Position numbers and translations under genes: made by a program. From Gaiellasilicea sp963850995 (GTDB lineage Bacteria; Actinomycetota; Thermoleophilia; Gaiellales; Gaiellaceae), in contig CAWKNQ010000004.1 in the NCBI GenBank assembly GCA_963850995.1, forward strand, positions 372,001 through 436,000: DNA of 64,000 nucleotides, in the 5' to 3' direction. This document shows, one piece after another, positions 7,933-15,801 of the stretch (within the stretch, counting starts at the first letter, position 1; every line of letters starts with the position of its first letter). The notes beneath the pieces were generated by a model. That model ran no database searches. It saw nothing but the letters and a program-made list of their open reading frames with translations, and was not told the origin of the DNA.

Positions 7933-9347
7933 CCGATCCTTCCATCTGGAGCTGAATCAGGCGGTTCATCTCGACGGCGTACTCGAGCGGCAGCTCCTTC
8001 GTGATCGGCTCGACGAAGCCCGAGACGATCATCGCGCTCGCATCGGCCTCGGTCAGGCCGCGGCTCATCAGGTAGAACAACTGCTCCTCGCCGATCTTGG
8101 AGACGGTCGCCTCGTGGCCGAGGTCGACGTCGTTCTCGTCGACTTGGATGTACGGGTACGTGTCGGAGCGCGACTCCTCGTCGAGGATCAGCGCGTCGCA
8201 GACGACCTTCGACTTGGCGCCGACGGCGCCCTTCGCCACCTCGAGCAGGCCGCGGTAGCCGGCGCGGCCGCCGTTCTTCGAGATCGACTTGGAGGTGATC
8301 ACCGACGTCGTCTTCGGCGCCACGTGGACGACCTTGCCGCCCGCGTCCTGGTGCTGGCCCTTGCCGGCGAACGCGATCGAGAGCACCTCTCCGTGCGCGC
8401 GCGGCCCCATCAGCCAGATCGCGGGGTACTTCATGGTCAGCTTCGAGCCGAGGTTCCCGTCGACCCACTCCATCGTCGCGTCCTCGTAGGCGACGGCGCG
8501 CTTGGTGACGAGGTTGTAGACGTTGTTCGACCAGTTCTGGATCGTCGTGTAGCGGCAGCGGCCGCGCGGCTTGACGACGATCTCGACGACGGCGCTGTGC
8601 AGCGAGTCGGAGGAGTAGATCGGCGCCGTGCAGCCCTCGACGTAGTGCACGTAGGCGTCCTCGTCGACGATGATCAGCGTCCGCTCGAACTGGCCCATGT
8701 TCTCGGCGTTGATCCGGAAGTACGCCTGCAACGGCAGCTCGATCCGCACCCCAGGCGGCACGTAGATGAAGGAGCCGCCCGACCAGACGGCGCTGTTCAG
8801 CGCCGCGAACTTGTTGTCGTTCTGCGGGATGATCGTCCCGAAGTACTGCTTGACGATGTCCTCGTGCTCACGCAGGCCCGAGTCCATGTCGAGGAAGAGC
8901 ACGCCCTGGGCCTCGAGGTCGGCCTGGAGCTTGTGGTAGACGACCTCCGACTCGTACTGGGCGCCGACACCGGCCAGGTACTTCTTCTCCGCCTCCGGGA
9001 ATGCCGAGCTTGTCCCAGGTGTCGAGAATGTCGGCGGGCAGGTCCTCCCACTTGTCGGCCTGCTTCTCGGTCGGTCGGATGTAGTAGTAGATGTTGTCGA
9101 AATCGATCTCCGCGACGTTGCCGCCCCAGGTCGGGAGCGGGCGCGCGAGGAAGTAGTCCAGGCTCTTGTGCCGGAACTTGCGCATCCAGTCGGGCTCGTT
9201 CTTGTGCTCGGAGATCGCCTCGACGAGCTCGTGCGAGAGGCCGCGGCCGGACTTGAAAAAGTAGTTCTCCGCCTCGTCGGAGTTGGAGAAGCCGTACTGG
9301 TACTCGGAGCGAATCCCCTTGACGACGTCGGTCTCGGTTTGAGTCAC
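7925..9347 (-). CDS. sufB: Fe-S cluster assembly protein SufB, one internal frameshift
   Basis: SufB is the scaffold subunit of the SufBCD complex. The N-terminal part has GIRSEYQYGFSNSDEAENYF, the typical FRHKSLDYFLARPLPTWGG and IYYYIRPTEKQ. The C-terminal core has HYVEGCTAPIYSSDSLHSA, with the essential Cys, ATMEWVDGNLGSKLTMKYP and DLGHEATVSKIGEEQLFYL. One extra A near base 9000 breaks the frame: the expected KLGIPEAEKKYLAGVGAQYE is recovered by removing it, giving 473 residues, the normal family length. I treat this as a sequence error. The gene starts with GTG overlapping the sufC stop and is followed by the VOC genes. Confidence 0.93.
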
Positions 9348-10123
9348 GCCGCCACCTCCTCTTCCTTCGGTAGCCAGGCGTCGTAGCCCTCGGCCTCGAG
9401 GCGCTCGGCCAGCTCCGGGCCGCCGCTCTCGACGATCTTGCCGCCGACGAAGACGTGCACGCGGTCCGGCGTGACGTAGTTGAGGATGCGCTGGTAGTGG
9501 GTGATCACGAGCGCGCCCATCTCGGCCGTCACGAGCTCGTTGACGCCGTTCGCGACGATCCGCAGCGCATCGATGTCGAGCCCGGAGTCCGTCTCGTCGA
9601 GGATCGCGATCTTCGGCTGCAGGAGCGCCATCTGCAGGATCTCGACGCGCTTCTTCTCGCCGCCGGAGAACCCGTCGTTCAAGTAACGCGAGGCGAGCTC
9701 GCGCGGCACCTTCAGCCGCTCCATCGCGGCGAGGATCTGCGTGCGGAACTCCTTCACCGGGATCGGGTCGTCCTTGCCGCCCGCCTTCGCCTTCCGGATC
9801 GCGTTGATCGCGCTCCGCAGGAAGTTCGTGACGGTGACACCGGGGATCGCGTGCGGGTACTGGAAGGCGAGGAAGAGGCCGCGCTGCGCGCGCTCGTCTG
9901 CGCCGGCCTCGACGATGTCTACGCCGTCGAGGATGATCCGGCCCTCGGTGACCTCGTATGCGGGGTGACCCATGAGCGCGTAGGCCAGCGTCGACTTGCC
10001 GGACCCATTCGGGCCCATGACCGCGTGCTTCTCGTTCAGGTCGACCTCGAGGTCGACCCCCTTGACGATCTCGGTGCCGTCCTCGAGCGCGACGTGCAGG
10101 TTCTCAATGGTCAGAAATGCCAA
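9344..10123 (-). CDS. sufC: Fe-S cluster assembly ATPase SufC
   Basis: This is an ABC-type ATPase that drives conformational change in SufBD. Walker A is MGPNGSGKSTLAYALMG, the signature region is FSGGEKKRVEILQMAL with the Suf-type KKR, and Walker B is IAILDETDSGLDIDALRIV, followed by ITHYQRILNYV. The length of 259 residues is usual. The TTG at 10123 was chosen because AGAGGG lies 9 bases upstream and the protein then starts at the normal strand LAFLTIENLHVAL; longer versions add a non-homologous leader. It is the first gene of the suf operon and is followed by sufB with a 4-base overlap. Confidence 0.95.
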   Translation of the reverse strand: MAFLTIENLHVALEDGTEIVKGVDLEVDLNEKHAVMGPNGSGKSTLAYALMGHPAYEVTEGRIILDGVDIVEAGADERAQRGLFLAFQYPHAIPGVTVTNFLRSAINAIRKAKAGGKDDPIPVKEFRTQILAAMERLKVPRELASRYLNDGFSGGEKKRVEILQMALLQPKIAILDETDSGLDIDALRIVANGVNELVTAEMGALVITHYQRILNYVTPDRVHVFVGGKIVESGGPELAERLEAEGYDAWLPKEEEVAA

Positions 10124-10150
10124 GCTTGTGATCCCTCTTTCCCAGTTTTT

Positions 10151-10166
10151 GAGCGGATTTCCGCTC
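10151..10166. promoter_or_regulatory. Palindrome in the sufC leader, candidate operator or leader hairpin
   Basis: GAGCGGA-TT-TCCGCTC is a perfect 7+2+7 palindrome 28 bases upstream of the sufC start. On the minus strand a TACGAT box lies just upstream of it, so it would fall shortly after a transcription start. Position and symmetry fit a repressor site or a small leader hairpin for the suf operon. No SufR or other regulator gene is next to it in this window. Confidence 0.4.
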
Positions 10167-10296
10167 CGCTTCGTGACTTCATCGTAGCCGATCACGGCAG
10201 CCGCGACCGGTGCCCCCGCGCGCAGCCATCCCCCCGATCTTACCCAGGTGCTGCCGTGGCGAAGCCGACGCGCTCGGGCGGTTCGGTCAACGGTGG

Positions 10297-10302
10297 TACG
10301 CT
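10297..10302 (+). promoter_or_regulatory. Candidate leaderless -10 box (TACGCT) for tatA
   Basis: TACGCT ends exactly 6 bases before the tatA ATG and there is no ribosome binding site between them, so the transcript would begin at the start codon. Confidence 0.45.
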
Positions 10303-10308
10303 GCGGCC

Positions 10309-10554
10309 ATGCCGTTCGGCATCGGCATCTGGGAGGTCCTGATCCTGCTCCTCGTGGTGCTGCTCGTCTTCGGGCCGAAGCGGCTGCCGGAGATGGGCCG
10401 GTCGCTCGGCAGGGGCATGCGCGAGTTCAAGGACTCGATCTCCGGCAAGGACGACGACGAGCCCGTGCATCACAAGCTTGCGCAGGAGCTCCCGCCCGCC
10501 GAGGAAGAGCACCCGGTGGCGCAGGCCGAGCGCGAGCGCGACACCGTCTCCTAG
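10309..10554 (+). CDS. tatA: Sec-independent translocase protein TatA
   Basis: TatA forms the protein-conducting part of the twin-arginine export system. The 81-residue protein starts MPFGIGIWEVLILLLVVLLV, a single membrane helix, followed by the invariant FGPKRLPEMGRSLGRGMREFK hinge and amphipathic helix, here beginning FGPKRLPEMG. The acidic tail GKDDDEPVHH is typical. tatC follows 12 bases later. No tatB is present in the window, which suits actinobacteria that place tatB elsewhere or lack it. Confidence 0.95.
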   Translation: MPFGIGIWEVLILLLVVLLVFGPKRLPEMGRSLGRGMREFKDSISGKDDDEPVHHKLAQELPPAEEEHPVAQAERERDTVS

Positions 10555-10566
10555 CGCACCAGTCAC

Positions 10567-11340
10567 GTGGCCCTGAAGCGTCTGCCACGGCGCCTCGAGC
10601 ACGGCGAGGAGGCCACGCTCGTCGAGCACCTGGGCGAGCTCCGGGCGCGGCTCGTCATCAGCCTGCTCACGCTCGCGCCGGCATTCATCGTCGCCTTCTA
10701 TTTTCAAGAGCGGCTCGTCGAGTGGCTCTCGCGCCCGCTTCCGGACGACAAGGAGCTGATCACGATCGGCGTCCTCGAGCCGTTCACGACCGCCGTCAAG
10801 GTCAGCATGGCGGCCGCGGTCGCCGTCACGCTCCCGGTGCTGCTCTACCAGCTATGGGCTTTCCTCGCGCCCGCGATCGAGGCGCGAATGCAGCGGACGG
10901 TCGCGATCTTCGCGATCCTCTCGACCCTGCTGTTCGCGGCCGGAGTCGCGTTCTCCTACTTCATCGTGCTGCCGCGCGCGCTCGAGTTCCTGACGAACTT
11001 CAACGAGGACGTCTTCGAGATCCAGATCAGGGCGAGCTACTACTTCTCGTTCGTGACGGTGACGCTGATCGCGACCGGGATCGCGTTCCAGATGCCGATG
11101 TTCATCCTCGCGCTCGTCCGGCTGCGAATCGTCACCGCCGCGCAGCTCCGCCGGAACAGGCGGCTGGGGATCCTCTTCATGGTCGTCTTCGCGGTCCTGC
11201 TCCCGACGGTCGACCCTGTCTCTCTCGCGCTCGAGGTCGTGCCGTTGCTCCTCCTCTTCGAGCTCTCGATCTGGCTGTCGGCGTTCATGGAGAAACGCTG
11301 GGACATCGTCGAAGAGCGCTCGCGCTGGGCGGTCGAGTGA
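10567..11340 (+). CDS. tatC: Sec-independent translocase protein TatC
   Basis: TatC is the twin-arginine signal-peptide receptor. The protein has 257 residues, with the cytoplasmic N-terminus containing LVEHLGELRARLVIS, where the Glu and the HLGELR motif are diagnostic. Six hydrophobic segments follow. LEPFTTAVKVSMAAAVAV, the YQLWAFLAPAI loop and FYFQERL in the first periplasmic region are all as expected. It starts with GTG and overlaps the next gene by four bases. With tatA it exports folded proteins, such as cofactor-containing respiratory proteins. Confidence 0.96.
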   Translation: MALKRLPRRLEHGEEATLVEHLGELRARLVISLLTLAPAFIVAFYFQERLVEWLSRPLPDDKELITIGVLEPFTTAVKVSMAAAVAVTLPVLLYQLWAFLAPAIEARMQRTVAIFAILSTLLFAAGVAFSYFIVLPRALEFLTNFNEDVFEIQIRASYYFSFVTVTLIATGIAFQMPMFILALVRLRIVTAAQLRRNRRLGILFMVVFAVLLPTVDPVSLALEVVPLLLLFELSIWLSAFMEKRWDIVEERSRWAVE

Positions 11341-12650
11341 GGGTCCTCTCTGCCGACTGGCTGCTGCCGGTCGAGGGGGAGCCGATCGAGCGGGGCGCGC
11401 TCGCGATCGAGGGGGGCAGGATCGCAGCCGTCGGCACGATCGACGAGCTCGGTGCGGGCGACCATTACCCGGAGGCTGCGATCGTGCCGGCCTTCGTGAA
11501 CGCGCACACCCACCTCGAGTACGCGGTCTACGCGGGCTTCGGAGACGGGCTCTCGTTCGGACCCTGGCTCTCGCTCCACGTCGAGCGGAAGCGCCGGCTC
11601 GAGCGGGTCGACATGGAGGCGATCGCGCGGCTCGGCGCGGCCGAGTGCCTCCGCTCCGGGATCGGCACGGTCGGTGATCTCGCCTTCTCGGGCGCGAGCG
11701 CCCATGCCTGCGCCGAGCTCGGCCTGCGGGCAATCGTGTATCTCGAGGTCTTCGGGCAGGAGGCCGACGACGCCTTGCGGCAGTTCGAGTCCAAGCGGGA
11801 GTACGCCGAGCCGGCTCTCTCGGACCTGGTGCAGCTCGGCGTCTCGCCGCACGCGCCCTACACGTGCTCGACGGAGGTGTACGCCGCCTGCGCGGGTCTC
11901 GACCTGCCGGTGGCGACGCACCTGAACGAGAGCGCCGACGAGCTCGACTGGCTGCAGCGCGGGGAAGGGCCGTGGCAAGCGGTCGCCGAGCTGCTCGTCG
12001 CTCCGGACGGGAGAAGCGGGATCCGGCGCCTCGCCGAAGCCGGGCTGCTCGACGAGCATGTCGTCGCGGCTCACTGCGTCAAGGTCGACGACGAGGAGAT
12101 CGGACTGCTCGCCCGCCACGGCGTCGCGGTCGCGCACTGCCCGCGCTCGAACGCCCTGCTCGGCTGTGGCATCGCGCCGCTCGAGGCGCTTCGCACCGCG
12201 GGCCTCCGGGTGGGCATCGGCACGGACGGCGTCTCGTCGGTTCCGTCGCACGACTTCTTCGAGGAGCTTCGCGCGGCGATCTCGCTCGCGCGCGCCCGCT
12301 CCGAGCGCGCCGGCACGCTCTCCGCGAGCGAGGCGCTCGAGCTGGCGACCCTCGGCGGCGCGCGAGCGCTCGGGCTCGACCGCGAGATCGGCTCGCTCGT
12401 GACCGGCAAGCGCGCCGACGTCGCGGTCGTCACGCTGGCGGGCTCGCCGTATCTACCATGGGAGGATCCCGCGGCCGCCGTGGTCTACGGAGGATCACCG
12501 GAGCGAATCACGGCTACCCTGGTCGACGGCCAGACGAGGTACGAGAGAGGAGCATTCGAGTGGCACGAGTTGATCGACGCAACGTCCGCAGCGCGCGGCC
12601 GAATGCTGGCGCGACCGCGCGTCAGCGCCAGCGGGAGCGCCAAGCCGTAG
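11337..12650 (+). CDS. Amidohydrolase / deaminase (MtaD or aminofutalosine deaminase-like)
   Basis: This is a 437-residue metal-dependent amidohydrolase. Zinc ligands are visible in FVNAHTHLEYAVY (HxH), VATHLNESADELDW (His), VAAHCVKVDDEEI (His) and the catalytic Asp in VGIGTDGVSSVPSHDFF. HLEY with the HLNESADELDWL helix resembles aminodeoxyfutalosine deaminase of the menaquinone futalosine route as well as S-adenosylhomocysteine/methylthioadenosine deaminases. The two cannot be told apart here. It starts with GTG inside the tatC stop codon. The 3' end overlaps the start of the TPR gene by about 90 bases, which is long but supported by that gene's ribosome binding site. Confidence 0.85.
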   Translation: MRVLSADWLLPVEGEPIERGALAIEGGRIAAVGTIDELGAGDHYPEAAIVPAFVNAHTHLEYAVYAGFGDGLSFGPWLSLHVERKRRLERVDMEAIARLGAAECLRSGIGTVGDLAFSGASAHACAELGLRAIVYLEVFGQEADDALRQFESKREYAEPALSDLVQLGVSPHAPYTCSTEVYAACAGLDLPVATHLNESADELDWLQRGEGPWQAVAELLVAPDGRSGIRRLAEAGLLDEHVVAAHCVKVDDEEIGLLARHGVAVAHCPRSNALLGCGIAPLEALRTAGLRVGIGTDGVSSVPSHDFFEELRAAISLARARSERAGTLSASEALELATLGGARALGLDREIGSLVTGKRADVAVVTLAGSPYLPWEDPAAAVVYGGSPERITATLVDGQTRYERGAFEWHELIDATSAARGRMLARPRVSASGSAKP

Positions 12651-13423
12651 AAGACACGCTCTTCTTCTCGCGGCTTCGGAGCCACGCGAAGTGGATGTTC
12701 GTCTTCCTCGCCCTCGTCTTCGGGCTCGGGTTCGTCATCTTCGGGATCGGCTCCGACCAGGGGACCGGGATCGGCGACATCCTCCGCGACAGCGGCGGCG
12801 CCACGAGCAGCGGCGTCTCCGTCTCCGAGGCGCGGGAACAGGTGGCGGAGAATCCGAAGAGCGCCGAGGCGCAACTCAACCTCGCGACCGCCCTGCGCGA
12901 GGAGGGCCAGACCGAGGAAGCGATCTCCGCGTACAACCGCTATCTCGCCCTCTCTCCCACGGATCAGGACGCGCTGCGCGAGCTCGCCGGAATCCATCTT
13001 GCGCAAGGGAGCACGTTCGCCCAGCAGGCCCAGGTCGAGCAGCTGAGCGCCAGCTATCGCACGTTCGGCTCGACCTTCGGCTCCCCGCTCGATCTCGGCA
13101 AGGGCCAGACGCTCGGCCCCGACCCGATCGACGAGGCGCTCTCCACGGAGGCGAACCAGGCGATCAGCGACGCCTATACGAAGGCGCAGCAGTCGTTCCA
13201 GAGCGCGGTGGCCACATACGAGAAGCTCGTGACCGTGACGCCGAACGATCCGAACGTCCGGCTCGAGCTGGCGCAGGCCGCCCAGCAGAGCGGCGACTAC
13301 GCGAAGGCGATCAGCTCCTACCAGACCTTCCTGAAGCTCGCCCCGGACGACCCCAGTGCCGCGATCGTGAAGCAGCAGATCGCGCAGCTGAAGGCCGCGC
13401 AGGCGCCTCCGGGCTCGGGTTAG
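12560..13423 (+). CDS. Membrane-anchored TPR protein
   Basis: The N-terminus is strongly basic (RARQRQRERQA-like region) and is followed by one transmembrane helix, KWMFVFLALVFGLGFVIFGI, at about residues 44-64, placing the rest outside the cytoplasm. TPR repeats start near residue 95: NPKSAEAQLNLATALREEGQ, AISAYNRYLALSPTD, and again near the C-terminus QSGDYAKAISSYQTFLKLAP. A Gln/Ser-rich linker lies between. The GTG at 12560 was chosen because AGAGGAG stands 7 bases upstream, even though the gene then overlaps the amidohydrolase. TPR proteins act as assembly platforms; the partner is not evident. A STAS protein follows after a short gap. Confidence 0.8.
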   Translation: MARVDRRNVRSARPNAGATARQRQRERQAVEDTLFFSRLRSHAKWMFVFLALVFGLGFVIFGIGSDQGTGIGDILRDSGGATSSGVSVSEAREQVAENPKSAEAQLNLATALREEGQTEEAISAYNRYLALSPTDQDALRELAGIHLAQGSTFAQQAQVEQLSASYRTFGSTFGSPLDLGKGQTLGPDPIDEALSTEANQAISDAYTKAQQSFQSAVATYEKLVTVTPNDPNVRLELAQAAQQSGDYAKAISSYQTFLKLAPDDPSAAIVKQQIAQLKAAQAPPGSG

Positions 13424-13485
13424 ACTCACCCGCGACCGGTAAGACCACGGCAGATCCTGTCGGCGACTCCGGGGGGCAACGGCAC

Positions 13486-13836
13486 ATGAACTTCGACGTC
13501 AAGACCGAGAAGCTCAGCGACGACCAGTATGTGATCTCCCTCTCGGGGGAGGTCGACCTGTACACGGCCCCGGAGTTCAAGCAGCAGCTGCTCGAGGTGA
13601 TCGACCAGGGTGGCCGCGACGTCGTCGTCGATCTCAGCGGCACGACGTTCATCGACTCGACCACGCTCGGCGTGCTCGTCGGCGGCGTCAAGCGCCTGCG
13701 GGCGAACGAGGGCCAGCTGTCACTCGTGTGCAGCGACCGGAACATCACGAAGATCTTCGAGATCACGGGCCTCGACCGCGTCTTCACGATCCACGAGACA
13801 CGCGAGGCCGCCGTCGGCACGGGGTCTGCTGCCTAG
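13486..13836 (+). CDS. Anti-sigma factor antagonist (STAS domain, SpoIIAA/RsbV-like)
   Basis: The 116-residue protein is a single STAS domain: YVISLSGEVDLYTAPEFKQQ, then DVVVDLSGTTFIDSTTLGVL, where the Ser of DSTTLG is the phosphorylated residue in SpoIIAA/RsbV, and VCSDRNITKIFEITGLDRVF. Proteins of this type bind anti-sigma kinases of the RsbW/SpoIIAB kind when unphosphorylated and so free a sigma factor. No anti-sigma kinase or SigB-like sigma factor is adjacent, so its partner is elsewhere. A gap of 62 bases separates it from the TPR gene. Confidence 0.93.
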   Translation: MNFDVKTEKLSDDQYVISLSGEVDLYTAPEFKQQLLEVIDQGGRDVVVDLSGTTFIDSTTLGVLVGGVKRLRANEGQLSLVCSDRNITKIFEITGLDRVFTIHETREAAVGTGSAA

Positions 13837-13849
13837 TGCCCGTTCCGGC

Positions 13850-14548
13850 GTGAGCCTGCGCGGGCTGGTCGGTGCCTGCGCGGTCCTGACCGCGGCGCTC
13901 GCCACGACCGGCTGCGGCACGGAAGGCCTGCCGGAGGCCGGCGCCGGCGACACGAACCGAGGCAGGGAGCTCTTCATCGAGAAGTGCGGCTCGTGCCACG
14001 TGCTCGCCGATGCGGGGACGCGAGGCCAGATCGGGCCGAACCTCGACGACGCGTTCCGCCAGTCCAGGGAGGACGGGCTCGGCGAGACGACGATCGAGTC
14101 GGTCGTCCGCGGCCAGATCGCCTACCCGGTCGAGGAACCGACCACAGGCGAGCCCGGGATGCCCGCGGACATCGTCACGGGCGAGGACGCGGACTCCGTG
14201 GCGGCGTACGTCGCCTCGGTTGCGGCGCTCCCGGTACGCCCGCGGCCCGGCACGACCACCGGTGAGGGCGGGGGGACGACGACTGGCGAAGGCGAGGGCG
14301 AGGCCGCGGGCGCTCCGGACGGCGAGGCGATCTTCGCCGAGGCCGGGTGCGGCGGCTGCCACGTGCTCGACGCAGCCGGCTCGAGCGGCACCGTCGGCCC
14401 CAACCTCGACGAGGCACAGCCGCCGAAGGAGCTCGTGATCGAGCGCGTCACGAACGGCATGGGCGCGATGCCCGCCTTCAAGGACTCCTATTCGGCGGAG
14501 CAGATCGAGGCGGTCGCCGACTACGTCGTCGCAAACGCCGGCAATTGA
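13850..14548 (+). CDS. Di-haem cytochrome c lipoprotein
   Basis: A short signal ends in the lipobox-like LATTGC, so the mature protein is probably lipid-anchored on the outer face of the membrane. Two c-type haem sites follow: EKCGSCHVLADAG near residue 45 and AGCGGCHVLDAAG near residue 165. Distal Met candidates are EPGMPADIV after the first and MGAMPAFKDSYS after the second. A Gly/Thr/Glu-rich linker joins the two cytochrome domains. The neighbouring caa3 oxidase operon, beyond the transposase, makes an electron-transfer role toward the oxidase likely but unproven. The last 28 bases overlap the transposase gene on the other strand. Confidence 0.9.
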   Translation: MSLRGLVGACAVLTAALATTGCGTEGLPEAGAGDTNRGRELFIEKCGSCHVLADAGTRGQIGPNLDDAFRQSREDGLGETTIESVVRGQIAYPVEEPTTGEPGMPADIVTGEDADSVAAYVASVAALPVRPRPGTTTGEGGGTTTGEGEGEAAGAPDGEAIFAEAGCGGCHVLDAAGSSGTVGPNLDEAQPPKELVIERVTNGMGAMPAFKDSYSAEQIEAVADYVVANAGN

Positions 14549-15039
14549 CCGTCCAGGTAGGACGTGTCGGGGCCAGGACCCCACACGTCCGCAATAGACG
14601 GGTAGAGCCGCCGCGCATAGCTGCTCCACGGCCACTCTTCCGGACGTTCGCAGAGACCCGCCGTGACAGGATTGAGCGCGACGTACTGGAGGCAGTTCGA
14701 CCAATAGTCGTCGGTGTCGACAAGCCTCGCCTTGTACCGGCCCTGCACAAGCGCACCGCGCCTGCCGTGGCCGGTGTTGAACTCGTCCACATACGTGCCC
14801 ATCAGGCGGCGCATGCCGGCCGGCAGCGTCGGATGCGGCGTCTGAATCACGAGATGGACGTGATTGGTCATCAGGCAGTAGTCGTGAAGGATCCAGCGCG
14901 CCCAGCACACCGTCGCGGTGAGGAGATCGAGGAAGGCGCGATAGTCGGCGTTTTCTCGAAAGAACACCTCGGCGTCGGTAGCGCGCTGGGTGACGTGCCA
15001 CACGCCGTTCGGAACATGGACGCGCGGTGGACGAGGCAC
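14521..15039 (-). mobile_element. REP-associated tyrosine transposase (RAYT, Y1_Tnp/IS200 superfamily)
   Basis: The gene codes for 172 residues of the Y1 HUH-type transposase family. It starts MPRPPRVHVPNGVWHVTQRA and holds the metal-binding pair in YCLMTNHVHLVIQTP. The catalytic Tyr is most likely in LVDTDDYWSNCLQYVALNP, followed by the PEEWPWSSYA block common to RAYTs. RAYTs are usually single-copy domesticated enzymes that act on REP palindromes, and the gene is indeed framed by two 31-base inverted repeats. The 3' end overlaps both the left repeat and the end of the cytochrome c gene. It sits between that cytochrome and the oxidase operon. Confidence 0.9.
14560..14590. repeat. REP-like inverted repeat, left copy
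   Basis: This 31-base element has GGACGTGT at one end and ACACGTCC at the other, able to form an 8-base stem. It is nearly the reverse complement of the copy at 15086-15116 (29 of 31 positions). It lies within the last codons of the transposase, so the end of that protein is read through the repeat. Confidence 0.75.
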
Positions 15040-15085
15040 GGTCCGACGGTAGCGCCACGCAGCTCGGGGCGATAGTGGCAGTTCG

Positions 15086-15116
15086 GGACGTGTTGGGTCC
15101 TGGCCCCGACAGGTCC
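15086..15116. repeat. REP-like inverted repeat, right copy
   Basis: This is the reverse-complement partner of the left copy and lies 46 bases upstream of the transposase start. Shared core: GGTCCTGGCCCCGACA. A further partial copy of the terminal motif (GGACGTGTCGTGTCC) begins a few bases later, at about 15122. Confidence 0.75.
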
Positions 15117-15138
15117 CGCGCGGACGTGTCGTGTCCGG

Positions 15139-15789
15139 CTAGGCGTCTGCGGCCGTCGCCTCGAGGTCGACGACGACGTGCGTGATGGGGACGTCGAAGC
15201 GCTCGCGGGCGGAACCGACGACGTTTCGCTCGAGCCAGTTCGAGCGGCCCTCGGGATGGGTCGAGATCACGATCTCGTCCGCCCCGAACGTGCGCAGCGC
15301 GTCCTCCATCGCCTGGAGCGGGTCGCCGTCGCCCACCTCGCCCCGCGCCTGGATGCCGTCTTCCTGCAGCCGCGCGAGGCTCCGGTCGAGGCGCTGCTGG
15401 GCGGCGGCGCGCGCGCCGTCCTCGTCGGACGCCCAATGCCGTACGGCGGAGTTGAGCGCGGGGCAGACGACGAGGACATGCTCGCGCACCCCCTCCGCCT
15501 TGCTCCGCAGGATCTCCCGCAGCTCCTCGCCGCCGACGGTCTCGTTCGCGATCACGAGGATCCGCCGCTCGTCCTCGGCCCCGAGACGCGGCACGACCGT
15601 CTTGACGACGGGCTCGTTCGAGCGCGTCCGCATCCAGAGCCCAATGCCAATGGCGGTCAGGGCCGCGAAGACGACGACGCCGAGCCAGGTCGCGATCGAC
15701 GCGGCGACGACGATCAGCGCGAAGTACCCGACCGTCATCAGCAGGAAGCGGTAAGCCTCTGCTTCGCTCCGGAACGGGTTGCGTGCCAT
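15139..15789 (-). CDS. Membrane-anchored Usp-like protein at the end of the oxidase operon
   Basis: Residues 17-52 form two hydrophobic segments (FLLMTVGYFALIVVAASIAT and WLGVVVFAALTAIGIGLWM). A soluble Usp-like alpha/beta domain follows with RRILVIANETVGGEELREIL, VREHVLVVCPALNS and DEIVISTHPEGRSNWLERNV. The same motif set, ILV-ANET and STHP..W, occurs twice in the other Usp-like gene of this operon. Universal stress domains bind nucleotides or act as sensors; no clear ATP-binding G-x2-G-x9-G motif is obvious here. The function is unknown, but its membership in the oxidase operon suggests a role in assembly or regulation. Confidence 0.75.
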   Translation of the reverse strand: MARNPFRSEAEAYRFLLMTVGYFALIVVAASIATWLGVVVFAALTAIGIGLWMRTRSNEPVVKTVVPRLGAEDERRILVIANETVGGEELREILRSKAEGVREHVLVVCPALNSAVRHWASDEDGARAAAQQRLDRSLARLQEDGIQARGEVGDGDPLQAMEDALRTFGADEIVISTHPEGRSNWLERNVVGSARERFDVPITHVVVDLEATAADA

Positions 15790-15801
15790 TTTGGTGCCGC
15801 C

